Assembly: GCF_035083965.1 (NCBI RefSeq)
Contig: NC_089735.1
Span: 10,690,001 to 10,754,000, forward strand
Direction of reading: 5' to 3'
From: Branchiostoma lanceolatum
Taxonomy: Eukaryota > Chordata > Leptocardii > Amphioxiformes > Branchiostomatidae
Length of the DNA: 64,000 nt
Shown here one piece after another: positions 1 to 11,423 of the stretch. Under the pieces are notes generated by a model that ran no database searches, was not told the origin of the DNA, and saw only the letters and a list, made by a program, of their open reading frames with translations. The position numbers and the translations under genes are program-made. Position 1 is the first letter of the stretch. Every line of letters begins with the position of its first letter.

Positions 1-899
1 AGACAATAGCACAGGTATGACCTTCACACCTGTCTTAATTAAACAAAAAATTATTGGCGTTTTAGGCCTAAGGTTAGTGTTTTAGTACTAGGTACATCAT
101 GTGACAATATGACCATAACCTGGCTAGACATTGTGTCCTCGAGAAAGGCACTTAACACAACTTTCCTGACTCCATCCAGGTGTAAAAATGGGTACCTGAC
201 TTCAGTTGGGGAAGTAAAAGGTGGTGGATGGACACGGATGGGCGCCGCCTTCTAATACCGTGTCCACTGCTCCTTCTGCCTAAAAAAAAGGCTATGGGAC
301 CTTTCCCGTTTTTTGCTTACCTACAGTCATACACAGTTACCTACTCTTGGTAACAACATAATAAAAAATTATGACTTGAAAACTTTAAGTGCCCAACTGC
401 TGTCAAACTTACTAAGTAAGTCTTTATCTATCTTTATCTTGATGATATTTAGGCTGTATTTCTCTGAAAGAGAAAGGGCTTTGGTACATTATTGAAAGAA
501 ACGTGATAAGAAAAAAGAAAGTCGATTGTCGCCTAATTAGCTAAAGATCACCTAAACTAAAACCTTATCATAATAAGTATTGCCTGGAAAAGAATACAAT
601 TTTTCAGTGCTAGACATGAAAACTTGGCACTATTTTTGGCGCTGCCTTACAAGTCACGACCCCAAGTCAAGGACAGTCTATTGTACTCACTGCTCAAGTA
701 AACAAAAGGTAAGAAACATGATACCATATAGCGACCTAAGTCTAGACCAATTTTTGACTTTTCGGCGGATGAAAATAGCAGAAAGTGGCTTAAATTAGGA
801 GAAACTTTTATCAGAAGATCTGGTCTGCAATTCGTCTGAGTCTGGTAGAAGCTATATAAGTTAGAATTTAAATGTAGGTCAACTACAATGGCTTGGTAC
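1..899. other. Intron 1 of the left beta-mannosidase copy; SINE remnant
   Basis: No coding exon is visible here on either strand. The stretch lies downstream (minus strand) of the splice donor at 898-899, so it should be the first intron of the beta-mannosidase copy that runs off the left edge. Bases about 98-300 resemble the body of the SINE found elsewhere in the window: an 'ATTGTGTCCTCGAGAAAGG' stretch followed by a 'GGTGTAAAAATGGGTACC' stretch. Confidence 0.5.
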
Positions 900-1315
900 C
901 TTCTGAACATGTTGTTGGATTGCCCGACGTTGTGCCCGTTGACAGTGACTGTAGCCACGGTATCTAGACCCTCACAGACCAGCACGATCTCCTTATGTTT
1001 CAGGAGCGTCTCTGTGACGTTAAACTGGCGAGAGTAGCTCCAGTTTTCCTTGGCAATCCACCGGTATTCGACATCGTTGAAACGGAAATACGGGTCTCCG
1101 ATTTGACCAGCGGCCATCAGATCGGTGTGGATGCACCCTGGTACCGTACCGTTTACGTTTATGTCGCCGCCACCGTTGCTAGCTAACCATACACCGTTAA
1201 GGTCTATAGTTCCGACGTCTTGGTACGAAAAGTTGGGAAGAATGAGGAAAACTAAGCTTATTTTCGCCGCTGTGACAGCGAACATGCGAACCTTCAGCGC
1301 CATGTTTGTTGTCAT
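900..1315 (-). CDS. Beta-mannosidase paralogue, first coding exon (partial gene)
   Basis: This is the amino-terminal exon of a second GH2 beta-mannosidase (lysosomal removal of terminal beta-mannose from N-glycan fragments). The ATG is at 1315, or at 1303 if the fifth residue is the true start. A hydrophobic signal peptide (AKISLVFLILPNFS) is followed by [34 protein letters not shown] and [14 protein letters not shown]. The last matches the start of the complete neighbour at 4098-10193 almost motif for motif (about two thirds identical by eye). The exon ends at 900 with AGAAG|GTACC, the same position and phase as exon 1 of the neighbour. No second exon is seen before the window edge, so the rest is either beyond position 1 or missing. 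The exon looks intact, so an active tandem duplicate is more likely than a pseudogene, but this is not proven. Confidence 0.8.
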
Positions 1316-4097
1316 ATGACAGGTCAGAGGTCACGATGTGCTCAAAGCAGATGTTGGGGCCTGATATTGGGTAGAAAATTGTGACGTTTTCTGACAGCCG
1401 GGCTTTTCTGACACTTGGGTAGTCTTTGACATCCCATTTGGCAATCAGAGAAAAAATGCATGCTAACATCCGCTTGGAGAGTCAAGCCACACTTCAGCTC
1501 GTATGGTGTGTAACGTTAACTTGATTGAGGTTGAAGGTTATGTTTTCGTGGTGTGTTTGTGTGTTAACGTTAAACATTGTATGAAAAAATGTATGTGCCA
1601 TCGGTAAATTTTGTTTCTTGATGTTTCTTTATCATACATTTTTGTGGTTATTCAAAGTTATTGGCCAACTTATATTCACCAGTACCCCACAGCCCCCTCT
1701 CTCGCTCTCACACTCATAGTACATTTCAAGGCGGCTCCTACGGGGAGGAAATAACGAATAGTTGTTTCCAAACGCAGTGCCCTGTCATTCGCGTACCTGA
1801 GGCTACCCAACTTTCTGATACATGCGATTACGCACGGCTTTTCAATGCGTTACACAAGGGCCTGGCCACATCCATCGTACGATTGTGGTAACGTTGGGTA
1901 ACCTAAATTCGGGATTTTTCCGATAATGGTTGACTGAAATCAATCTAGCAGAACAATAAACCATCCTTTTTTTCTATAATTCTGTCAGTATCATGTACTA
2001 TCTTTGCACTAATCATATATATATCGTAGATTTTGTCTCTAGTCGTGCTGACACCATAATATTTCAACTTCAAACTACCGTCCGCCGCACGCACAATAAC
2101 AGTGCTGTCGGACAGGGGGGCACATTAATTCGGGAGAGAAGATTCGTCTTGAATATCTTACCGCTAATCACATTTTATACAGCAGCTATTCGTTCCATCC
2201 TTGGCTTGAGGAGAGTGCTATGGATATAGACGTGTCCAAGTAAAAAAAATACACGAAAAAACGGCCGTACCGCACACATCAGGCCAGTTCGGGAACAACC
2301 CGTGTGTTGAGTCGGTAGAACTTCACTCAAAGTCGGCCCATCGTCATCATCGGGCAACGTATAACGTTACATTATTCATGGGAAGTTAGCTGGATGCCGT
2401 AGCAATGGTAATACTACTATGTCCATGTGTTCCTTGTTGTGTTAGGAGCAAACTTTGAGGAAAATATCTTCCTCAGTCCACTATCACACGCAGCATTTAG
2501 ACAAAAAAGTGTTCCTCACAAACCTTTGTCGTCTGCTTGACAACAGGATTCTGGTTAACAATATGGCGGCGGGAAAATACACGTGCCGTAGGTTGTAGCA
2601 ACAGAGAGGAGTTTTGATGATTGATCACACTTAGAATCCAGTTGCAGGTTAGCAAAAGAGATTGTAATAAGTTGTCTTGTAAATAATTGTGTTCAGCAGG
2701 AAGCGGATGTGACATTTTTCTTATAAACCAGCCGACAACCATGTTGTTTAATTCTCCCACGAAGTCCTCAGACTGTTCCAATAAGGGACGGAGAGTTTTT
2801 GACCTCGTCGCCTTATAATCCATGCTTATCGAAGCTTTTCAGACAGTGTTCTGAATACGTAAGTCTGGCAGGTTTGCATTTCTAGCGGTATTACTTATGT
2901 TGCAACTAGCACATATCCCTAAATACCCCGTTTTCGAAAAATCCCGAATTTAAGTACCCCGCGAATTTAGGTTACCCAACGTTACAAGAAAAAACATTCT
3001 TGGAAAAGCCGTGCATGCTTCGTACAAAATGCAGCTGTCTTTTTACCGAAAAGGCTGTCTTTGATTCTTGTTGGTTTTTAGTTATATTACAGCCCGCTTG
3101 AGGATTCTCAGCGACATCAAAAGCGTACGACGGCTCGGGGCGCGGCTAGCTGCGGTGAGAGTAAAGTGGCGGTGGGTCCGCGGGAGATGTCATTGGTGCT
3201 GAAAGGGGAGTCCCTAAACCCTGCCATGTGGTCTACACGTCGTTCCGATTAAGGTTGTGTGTACTGGGCTGCCCCAAAGTAGGGGCAAAGTAAGAGCGTT
3301 AGAGGTGTCCCTATGTATTTGGTAAGCTCGGACCAGCTTCGATAATACGAGGGTACGTATAAAAAGTACATGTTATACAATGTAAAAATGTAAAAAATTA
3401 GACACGTGCACATTTCAACCGTGCGATCTTTTGTTGTTCCGTTTGTATGACTGCATTGCGGCTCGTTTCCATCTTCCTTTAGTTTTTTTTAACAATTAGA
3501 TAGTTTTTTTGCAGTACTTATAAACAATATGTAAATGCAACACATGGTCTAATAGGTTTAGCATTGTATCAAATGTCTTACGTCAAATCATATGCATCAG
3601 TAGTATTATGTTTACAAACAAGTCCTCATGGGTTTTGCATTATTGATATCTATCAAATTAATCGATTGTGCCATACAAATTTCAAATCCATTTTGAAAGC
3701 GCCGTATCAAAACTTAAAGTACAGTGTTAGCTAACACTCAATGCAGTAATTTGGGCGAATCTCTAGACCTAAGCAAAGGTAATAGAATTTCACTACCAAA
3801 ACTGTTTTTCTAATTATCATCACAATTTCGCTGGAAATGGGTATTGGGATACGATTATATTAATCCTCTTTATGTACATGTTCTCAACATGCAGCTAAAG
3901 CGCGATGACAGCCTAACCCTGCGGCTGGTCTTTTTTTCGGCTGAAATGCACTGTTTTCTGATCGCTCATGGCTTGGATACCAATAAGCCTTGACTGTATT
4001 TAGAGTGAGTGATTATTAGACAGCGCAAATCAGCAAACAAATGTCATTGAAAACCACCCGTCACCTAGAAAGTATGCACCGTAAGCTACATGCTGTA
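1316..4097. other. Intergenic spacer between the two beta-mannosidase copies
   Basis: This is AT-rich spacer between two genes in tandem on the minus strand. It should contain the promoter of the left copy (near 1320-1600) and the 3' UTR of the right copy (just below 4098). No canonical AATAAA was found on the minus strand close to 4098. It also holds the candidate transposon at 1889-2985. No other gene is supported. Confidence 0.5.
1889..2985. mobile_element. Candidate non-autonomous DNA transposon, about 1.1 kb
   Basis: The left end reads TAACGTTGGGTAACCTAAAT followed by TCGGGATTTTTC. The same sequence appears inverted at about 2933-2985, interrupted there by about 17 extra bases. The palindrome AACGTT sits just outside both ends and could be a target duplication or part of the inverted repeat. 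A 108-codon minus-strand ORF (2497-2823) lies inside; I do not recognise its product and it may be noncoding. No transposase is visible. Confidence 0.45.
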
Positions 4098-7000
4098 CTA
4101 GTAGTTTTCCCTCTTGATGTCCATTAGCGACTGTACAGTCACTTCTTTCTGAAACATGGCAACTGTTACGCTCTTACGCGCATAGAACTCAAGAGTAATC
4201 GTCTCAGTGTTCATCAAGAACCCGTTGTCGGAGAACCTCCCCTCCAAGTCTCCAGCGTCGAGCCAGACAAAGGGTGCCGGTGCCGTGGTCTTCAACTCGA
4301 GCCGCAAGGTAGTGGCTGCCTTTGCCTTGGATGCGTCGTGAAGAATTGTGACGTTGGTAACTGTTATCCTAGCCTTCGTGAGCCCCTTTGCTGACTGAAA
4401 AGATGTCAGAAAATGTGCATTCACAGGGCCGTATAATCGAGTCTTGTTTAGGTATACAGCGCTGGTGAAGTAACAGGCCTCTCGTGCGGGACACCTCCCA
4501 CTCTTGAGGAGCTGTGTGGTAGTCATGTTAAAGACCACCATTGCAGTGTTAGCTTCCATGTCAAAGGTGACGGTCCAGTTTTGGAGAGGCTTAAAGCTTG
4601 ACCACGTCCAGAGTTGCAGCTGAAAAGAAGAATAGAGAATAACATAGCTATTCGGGATAAAAAGAGCGATGAGTTCCTGCGAATGTTGCCCTTCAAAGCG
4701 TTGCAGTAAAGTAGGCACGAAATAACCGTCACGTCGGTGTCCGTGTCCTTGTTTACATTTCAGTGAATCATAGCTCAAGCATTTAAAGCGTGTGTGTACT
4801 TCGTCGGTAGTTTTTTGTTGTTGTTGCTGCTGCTATTGTATTCTGTCCTTTGGGCTATTGACATTTGACAAGCTACTTGCCAGATCCTTGAACATAAAAA
4901 AGGTGGAACTATACATATACTTCGTTAAATGCAAATAGGCACACCAGTATGGCAACATGCACAGCGATGACGTCATGTAGACATGCTGTATAACTATACG
5001 TTTTTGCACAAATGAAAATAAATGCAAATTCAGTTCACCATAATATTTTGTAAATGGCTTTGTACTTGACCATTTTGGGCAGAAATAAATAAACACTCAT
5101 GATATGTTACTTTCTATCTTTATCTGGATAGCCCTTCGGTGTAACACACTAGCTTCGCGGGGAAATATTTTACCTAAGGATAGTATGTATTCTAGCAATG
5201 TACCTGTGACGTCACTTGATTTTGTTTGATGGCCAAGTCTGACACAGCATACACCTTCAGCTGTTCTTTGTCTTCAAAAATGACAGTCATAACAGGGGCG
5301 AAGAACTTCGCTGCGTAGTAATGCAGCATTTTCCATCTTCCTCCTTGAAAGACAAATATTACATATTGTTACCACTCCGTTCATATGAACTATATATGAA
5401 CTATATATGATTTATCTCAATGGACTTGGATAGCAAATGTAAGTACATATTGCCCTGTGAGAACCCTTGCATGGTATACATAGGAAAATATATTAAAGAA
5501 TGCCTAGACGACAGAAATGCCTCCAATGATTGTAAAAGCCCATTCTCATCCCCTACTATACACTCTTGTATAAGGTAGATTAGCCGTATGGAACTGTAGT
5601 TATGTACCAGTAGATACCATGAGTGAGTGAGTGAGTGAGATACCATACTTCGTACCTTGTACAATTTTTGTGCAATAAAGTTATCATTATGATCCCTCAG
5701 TTTGAAATGCACCCAGAAAAACGCTACAATTATGCTACAAACAAAACACTGATATCTATATACTTGCCGAATAAACAATACAAAACATTTCTACGACGTA
5801 CCATATTCCAATGATGACCAGGTTGGTCCTTGCCATATGTCGTTGAGTTGCCAGTACAGGGCGCCCATGGTATGGCCCGTTCCATTTACTATTTCACTTC
5901 GACTTCTCCGGTAGAACTCACTCTCCGTCTTGATGCACATTGACTGTGCAACCTGTGACATAAAAGAGCGTAATGTCGTATTCATCTACCTAATATTCAT
6001 TTCCTTCTTAACTGTCTGGTATCAAGTAAACATTAATGGCATTTTGTGAAGCTTACAAAATCCGGATATTTAAACTTACACGGACTCGAGCTATTAGGGT
6101 TTACGATGTCTCAGACAACACGTCCAACTGTCCTACAACAAATCACGTACGTGCCAACTTCACGTGTGGTAAAGAAACTCACGTCGTGTATTAATTCAAA
6201 TGACCGTACGTGTATTCCTGCTATCAGGGTGCTTCCTATACCTAACGAACCACAAAAAAAGAAGAAGCATTTTATTCTAGTACAAGATATCCACAGGAAA
6301 AAACATCTAGGTTTGTAACTATATTTAGCGCATGAGATACCTGTGACAGGTAAATGAAGTCCTTATATTGTTGTAACGAACCGCCGCCCGTGGGTAGAGG
6401 AAAATGCAGCATCACTTGGCCCATCATCTGAGCGTTTCCGTCTCCATGGTGTTGCCTGTGGTTGTTGAAGCCACTGTTCAACGTCCAATCACCTTCCTCT
6501 GACGCATTCTTCAACGTATGAAAGGAGGGCCATGATTGGAAGCCATATTCAGATGCGAACCTGGTCTTGGGAAACGTGGTCCAATCCCAGCAGTCGGTCA
6601 AATAGTTGTAGTAGTGGACGTCACCGTAGTGATTATCGTAAGGGTCTTGTGCTACCGAATGTTCCATCACAGTCTCTTTGCCATTGGACGGACTTGAACT
6701 GATGAAGGGACGTGATTGGTCGAGGGACTCGACCTCTGCCTTAATGACATCAATGTACAACTTCACATAGTCTGCACGGAAGGTGTAGTAAAGCCAGGAG
6801 GAGTTGTCGGTGCCATACCAGTTTGTTGCAAGAGCGGCTTCGTTTTCGTTGTTGCCGCTCCAAGCTATGACGGAGGGATGATTACCGATTCGTACAACCT
6901 GTTGTTGTATCTCTTCACGTACGTTGCCGAGAAAATCGTCGTCTACAGGATACATGGCACAAGCGAACATGAAGTCCTGCCAGATCATGATGCCGAGTTC

Positions 7001-7911
7001 GTCTGCGATGTCGTATACGTCATCGTGTTCGTATATCCCTCCGCCCCACACACGCAGGGTGTTCATGTTGGCATCAACAGCAGACTGTAACAGGTATCTG
7101 GTATACTCTGGAGTGATGCGGTTCTAAATTGGAGAAAAAAATGATTCGAAGAATAAATTCATTCTTTTATATGATACAGTGTTTTGTCGTGGCACAACCA
7201 AACGGATTTACTCACCAAAGTTTTTTAGCTCTTAAGCTATCCTAGCTCTTTGGAGGCAGTATTGACTAGTTCTATCTTCCACTGCTAGGTGGCGCTGTAG
7301 TGATAAAAATGCGGTCCCAAACGTGACTAAGCTCCCCCCCCCCCCTCTGCATTCTTCTCATTGGCCAAATGAAAAATGAACACATATCCATGAAAGAGTT
7401 TTAAAGATTCAAACGATTGTCTTGGAAAATAGTTCAATTAACTTTGATCAACACAAAATTTCAAAAAGTCCTACAAATGTCAATTTACGCAAATCAAATG
7501 CACAATTATACGAAGGAAATACTTTAACCATAGGAAATGAAAATGAATAGCACTAACTTTGAAGGCGTCAGCTGGAATCCAGTTAGAGCCCTTCATGAAT
7601 ATTGGTAAGTCATTGATTTTGAAGTAGAAACTGAGACCAGGAGATCCTGGAATTTTCTCTTGCACAAGTTCAACCGTGCGGAAGCCGAACTTCACAGTTT
7701 TGGTCGGCCCTTCTCCCAATTCTGAAAACAATGAATTCGCCGTTACTTTCATACTTGTCTATTCGTGGTAAAAATAAGAGATAATACTCTTTAAGCTGAC
7801 CCGTTCATTGCATGTCTTATGATCCATAGGCTATATGCAAACACAAAAATCGTGACCATACATTGAATTGAACGTGTTCTTTGGTTTGTTTTGTTTTGTT
7901 TAGTTTTTTTT

Positions 7912-7953
<42 letters not shown>

Positions 7954-10193
7954 TTGTTTTTTTTTACACCTACCCACATGTACATGCCAAATACCACAAC
8001 TATCCACCAATAGGTTCGGAGGTATGATGCTAAACAACAAACACAGACGCTACCGGTATACCAAAATCATAACCTTCTAATTCTTGGCGATGATAATAAA
8101 CAGACCTTTGTTGATAAAAGACACCGTCAAGTCGTACAGCATCTGTCTACCGTACCCTACAGGCCACCACTTCCCAACGCCGATGTCTGGACTGATGTTC
8201 ATCGTAAGCGTTACGCTCTCCTTTGGAGCAGACAGCGTAACGCTCTTGTTAACAGAAACTTGAAACCCGTCTAGCTGTGCGTTGAGTATTCCAGCGAGAG
8301 GGGTGTTCGTTGCTGTGCTGGCGACGTCGATGAAGACATTGACGTCAACCTTCCAAGATACAGATCTACCGTCCCCTTTCCTCGTTGTGATAAGGACATC
8401 TCTGATGACGGAATTGTCATAGCCCTGGACACTGATGTTCTTCCAGATACCCTAGTGAAACCATAACAATAATGATAACAATCTTTACTGCAATCTTCGC
8501 CAAAGGCTATTTGCAACTGAGTAACAGCATAATAACTGAAATGAACAGACGGTGAATATAAAACATGGACGGTAGGATTCTTTTTTTTTCATCATTGTAG
8601 TTGTTATTGTTCTTATTTATAATGTCGTCAACTGCAGCTCTAAAATGTTTAGAAGGGCCAGCCGTTCGTCCTTCTCGTGTGTTAGCCCTGGCCAGCCGTC
8701 AGCCAATCCGATGCATCCCCTCATGTTGTTGGAGGCAAAGTTGCAGCCAATAACGTTGGCTCTTGACCGTAGGCTACGACGTGATTGGCTGGTGACGGCT
8801 GGCAGCACTATTAAACACAGCGAGAAGGACAGGTCACAGTCCAGTACGCCAGGGTCGTTAATTGATATACGCAAGCGCTTAAAAGTGTCGGGCCTAGATT
8901 GAGACTATAATCTGTACCTGTGTCACGAATGCTGGTCCCCAGTCCCAGCTAAAAGAGCACTGTTCCTTCCTGATAAAGTTGGGATGACATTCTCCCTTTT
9001 GTACCGCAGGAGGACAGTCTGGCGGGACCATGTACCGTGTGTGACTTGCGTTCTTCTCCATGGCGTACGTTATGGCGGATGTGAAGTTTACGGCAATGGC
9101 GTTCCTACCCGACTTTAGCACAGACTTCAGGTCGAACATGAACCTTGATAATGTAATGAAAATAAAGTTAACAGTGACATTAGAAACAACTCCATTGAAT
9201 GACTTGTGATTGGTTGAGGCAAGCCTTTCTATGATTGGTCGAGATAGGCAAGCTGATGGTTATGATATAACTGACCAATCATGGCAGCACCCATGACCCA
9301 AGAGTAAAATATAATTGGTTTTAGCTACGCAATACCTGCAATTACCTGTATTGAACGACATCTGATGAATTGTGTACCAAAAATCCTATCTGCTTATTCT
9401 GTGTAACATCACTTAATTTCATGTAGTTCGTCCATGATACGATAGGGGGCGTTGTGACCTTATTCACCGATAGACGCGCACTTTATGTCAAGTTTGGATT
9501 CAAAGTCTGACTCAAAGTGCGCCAGCGCTCGCCCTTCGAAAAGTGGTATCAAATGTCATTTGGTATTTTTGATCCTGCTTGGTGACCAAAGTTCAGTCTG
9601 CACCGCGATGTCATGTGATGAATTTTATGTATTAACGGCTGGCACTGTTGTTATTGTTCACGTCTTTTTCGTGAGAAATTGAAGTGTTCACTATCAGAGC
9701 AAGGAAGAAAAATAGATTCGTCATTCAAGTTAAGTTGAAAACCCACATTGTAACTGTACAGGTTGAATAATAACTGAACCATCAACTGAACAACAACTAC
9801 AGTGTAATAGTCAATATACCTTTTAAACATGTTGTCAGATTGCCCAACGAACTTTCCGTTGACAAAAATCGTCGCGACGGTGTCCAGTCCCTCACAGAGA
9901 AGCAGCAGCTCATTAAAGTCCAGCATTCCTTCCGGTACGTCAAATTCACGACTGTAGGTCCAGTTTTCCTTGGCGATCCACCGGTATTCTACATCGTTGA
10001 AGCGATAATACGGGTCTCCGATTTTTCCCGCGGCCATCAGATCGGTGTGAACACACCCTGGTACGGTGCCCCGAATCTTGATGTCACCCTTGTTATTTTC
10101 TACATTCCATTCGCCATTTAGATCTATTCCTTCCTCGTAAGATAACCCGAGGATGACCGAGATAAAGAGAAGAACAAATCTTACACCTGCCAT
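4098..10193 (-). CDS. MANBA: Beta-mannosidase (GH2), complete, 8 coding exons
   Basis: Lysosomal exo-beta-mannosidase that hydrolyses the beta-1,4-mannose left at the end of N-glycan breakdown. Exons (minus): 9820-10193, 8918-9143, 8106-8451, 7558-7721, 6341-7123, 5802-5952, 5204-5343, 4098-4619. They join in phase to 2706 nt, 901 residues (human about 879). A signal peptide ([15 protein letters not shown]) covers residues 5 to about 19. The sugar-binding amino domain follows ([13 protein letters not shown]), then [19 protein letters not shown] and [13 protein letters not shown]. The acid/base Glu is in WSGNNENE (about residue 463) and the nucleophile in ASEYGFQSW (about 562), matching human 457 and 554. 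The end carries PFVWLDAG and [10 protein letters not shown]. Several N-glycosylation sequons are present. The gene is head-to-head with the Kelch gene and in tandem with the partial copy at 900-1315. All splice sites are GT-AG and no disruption is seen. Confidence 0.93.
7230..7335. mobile_element. Half copy of the 202-bp fold-back element
   Basis: Bases around 7252-7330 (AGTTCT, then CCACTGCTAGGTGGCGCTG, then GGTCCCAAACGTGACT) match the left arm of the inverted-repeat element at 17516-17717. A C-rich run follows, and the second arm is absent. It lies in the intron between beta-mannosidase exons 4 and 5. Confidence 0.5.
7917..7950. repeat. (GT)n microsatellite
   Basis: An uninterrupted run of about 17 GT units, preceded by a T run, lies in the intron between beta-mannosidase exons 3 and 4. 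Confidence 0.95.
8640..8875. mobile_element. Fold-back element, CAGCCAATC family, copy 1
   Basis: The left arm has CGTCCTTCTC and GGCCAGCCGTCAGCCAATC. The right arm has GTGATTGGCTGGTGACGG and GCGAGAAGGAC, roughly its reverse complement. Related copies lie at 27866-28104 (whole) and 37790-37905 (right half). No coding capacity is visible, so it is MITE-like. It sits in the intron between beta-mannosidase exons 2 and 3. Confidence 0.55.
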
Positions 10194-10468
10194 CTCTACA
10201 ACTCAGGTGCGCACTTCTGACCTGCGGAAGGGAACGCCTACTTTTGGGAAAATGTTTGTTTACGTATCTTAAGACCAAAGTTCACCAGTAAAAACATCTA
10301 ATAAAACAATTTTGTACTTATTCACACAATATATTAACTACTGTTTGTATGAATAACCAAAATATGTGATTTTTATTACTTTTTAGTCAATTTTTTCATC
10401 AAAGTGTAAAAAAAAGGTGCTGTGACCTTTGACCCAAAATACACGCATGCGCGCTAGGTTCAATCGAA
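10194..10468. promoter_or_regulatory. Shared bidirectional promoter, beta-mannosidase / Kelch gene
   Basis: Only about 270 bases separate the beta-mannosidase ATG (10193, minus) from the presumed first exon of the Kelch gene (about 10460-10544, plus). At 10423-10435 the minus strand reads GGGTCAAAGGTCA, a perfect DR1 site (HNF4, COUP-TF or RXR heterodimers). At 10443-10454 a CGCATGCGCGC stretch resembles an NRF1 site. No TATA box stands out. Bidirectional use is inferred from spacing. Confidence 0.5.
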
Positions 10469-10501
10469 ATGGTGACGGGAGAAAATCAGCGAAAAGACTG
10501 A
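10469..10501 (+). CDS. Possible upstream ORF in the Kelch gene 5' exon
   Basis: An ATG at 10469 opens a 10-codon frame ending in TGA at 10499-10501. It lies just upstream of a good donor (AAAA|GTGAGT, 10545) that I take as the end of noncoding exon 1. It could limit translation of the main ORF if the transcript starts before 10469. The transcription start is not known. Confidence 0.25.
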   Translation: MVTGENQRKD

Positions 10502-11423
10502 AATATTCTACATTTTTGTCAAACAGAGACGTTACAGACCAAAAGTGAGTATCTTTGTGATATTTTGGGCACCCAGATACTTTGTTAAAGAGGGATATAT
10601 TGGAGGAGAAGGTATCTGTCCAGGGTTTTACCTACGTTTCATGTCAAAGAAGAAGAAGAAACCAGCCTTCGGGATTTCTATCATCAAGGATCTTTGTTTT
10701 GATGTTTACGAAATTGTAGATCCGTTCTTTAAACTATATTATGACTAAATTTTTAAGAAAAAGAATAGGATAACAAGAATATTAGGAAAGCTAGCATGCA
10801 TTCGATATGGTTAATTTTTAGAATTCTGTATCGTCCAGCTGATTTTATGAAAAAGGGTTCGAAAATTATTGTAACGTTACCACCTGCTTTTTTAATATGC
10901 AGGTTAGTGCCAGGTAATTACCTTTTGGACATATAACTGATAAAGGTCTACCTGCACCTAATCAGTATCACCAGTCCATTTTTATGGATGAAGTACTCAT
11001 CGTTTAACCACCTCAGAAATACAAAATTAAGATGGTTCCCTAATGTTTGATAGATGATCTTATAATCTCTTTTTCTGTCAAAGTGGTTCAGGTAATGATT
11101 TTATAATACATGCAAACTGCACCAGTGCAAGTAACGTTAAATGTACTGTAAGTCATGACAATTTGTGGTGGTTCTAGCTTCTATTGTCACCTTTTTGCGG
11201 TGTCTATTCGCCGCAACATCAGTACTAGTAGTATCGAGTTGTTTCGATCGCAATTCTTTGACATAAGTCATAAGGCTAGTGAACTTCCATACACCAGCTG
11301 TCTGTATTTACTAGTTTATCATTGTTGATGTTAACGAGACTATGTAAGTGACTAACATTATACGTATCTTCAATATGACCTTATTTCCAGTCATACAGTA
11401 CTACGAGCTTCCGAACTTCCATC

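Noticed and set aside
647..899. Extension of the left beta-mannosidase frame beyond 900
   Set aside because: The family match stops at the donor at 898-899, where the neighbour also splices, so the rest of the frame is intron.
4968..4975. CRE site TGACGTCA in a beta-mannosidase intron
   Set aside because: An 8-base match alone is expected by chance about once in this length and it is far from any start site.
6716..7090. Plus-strand frame opposite beta-mannosidase exon 5
   Set aside because: It is the mirror of a well-supported coding exon with no motif of its own.
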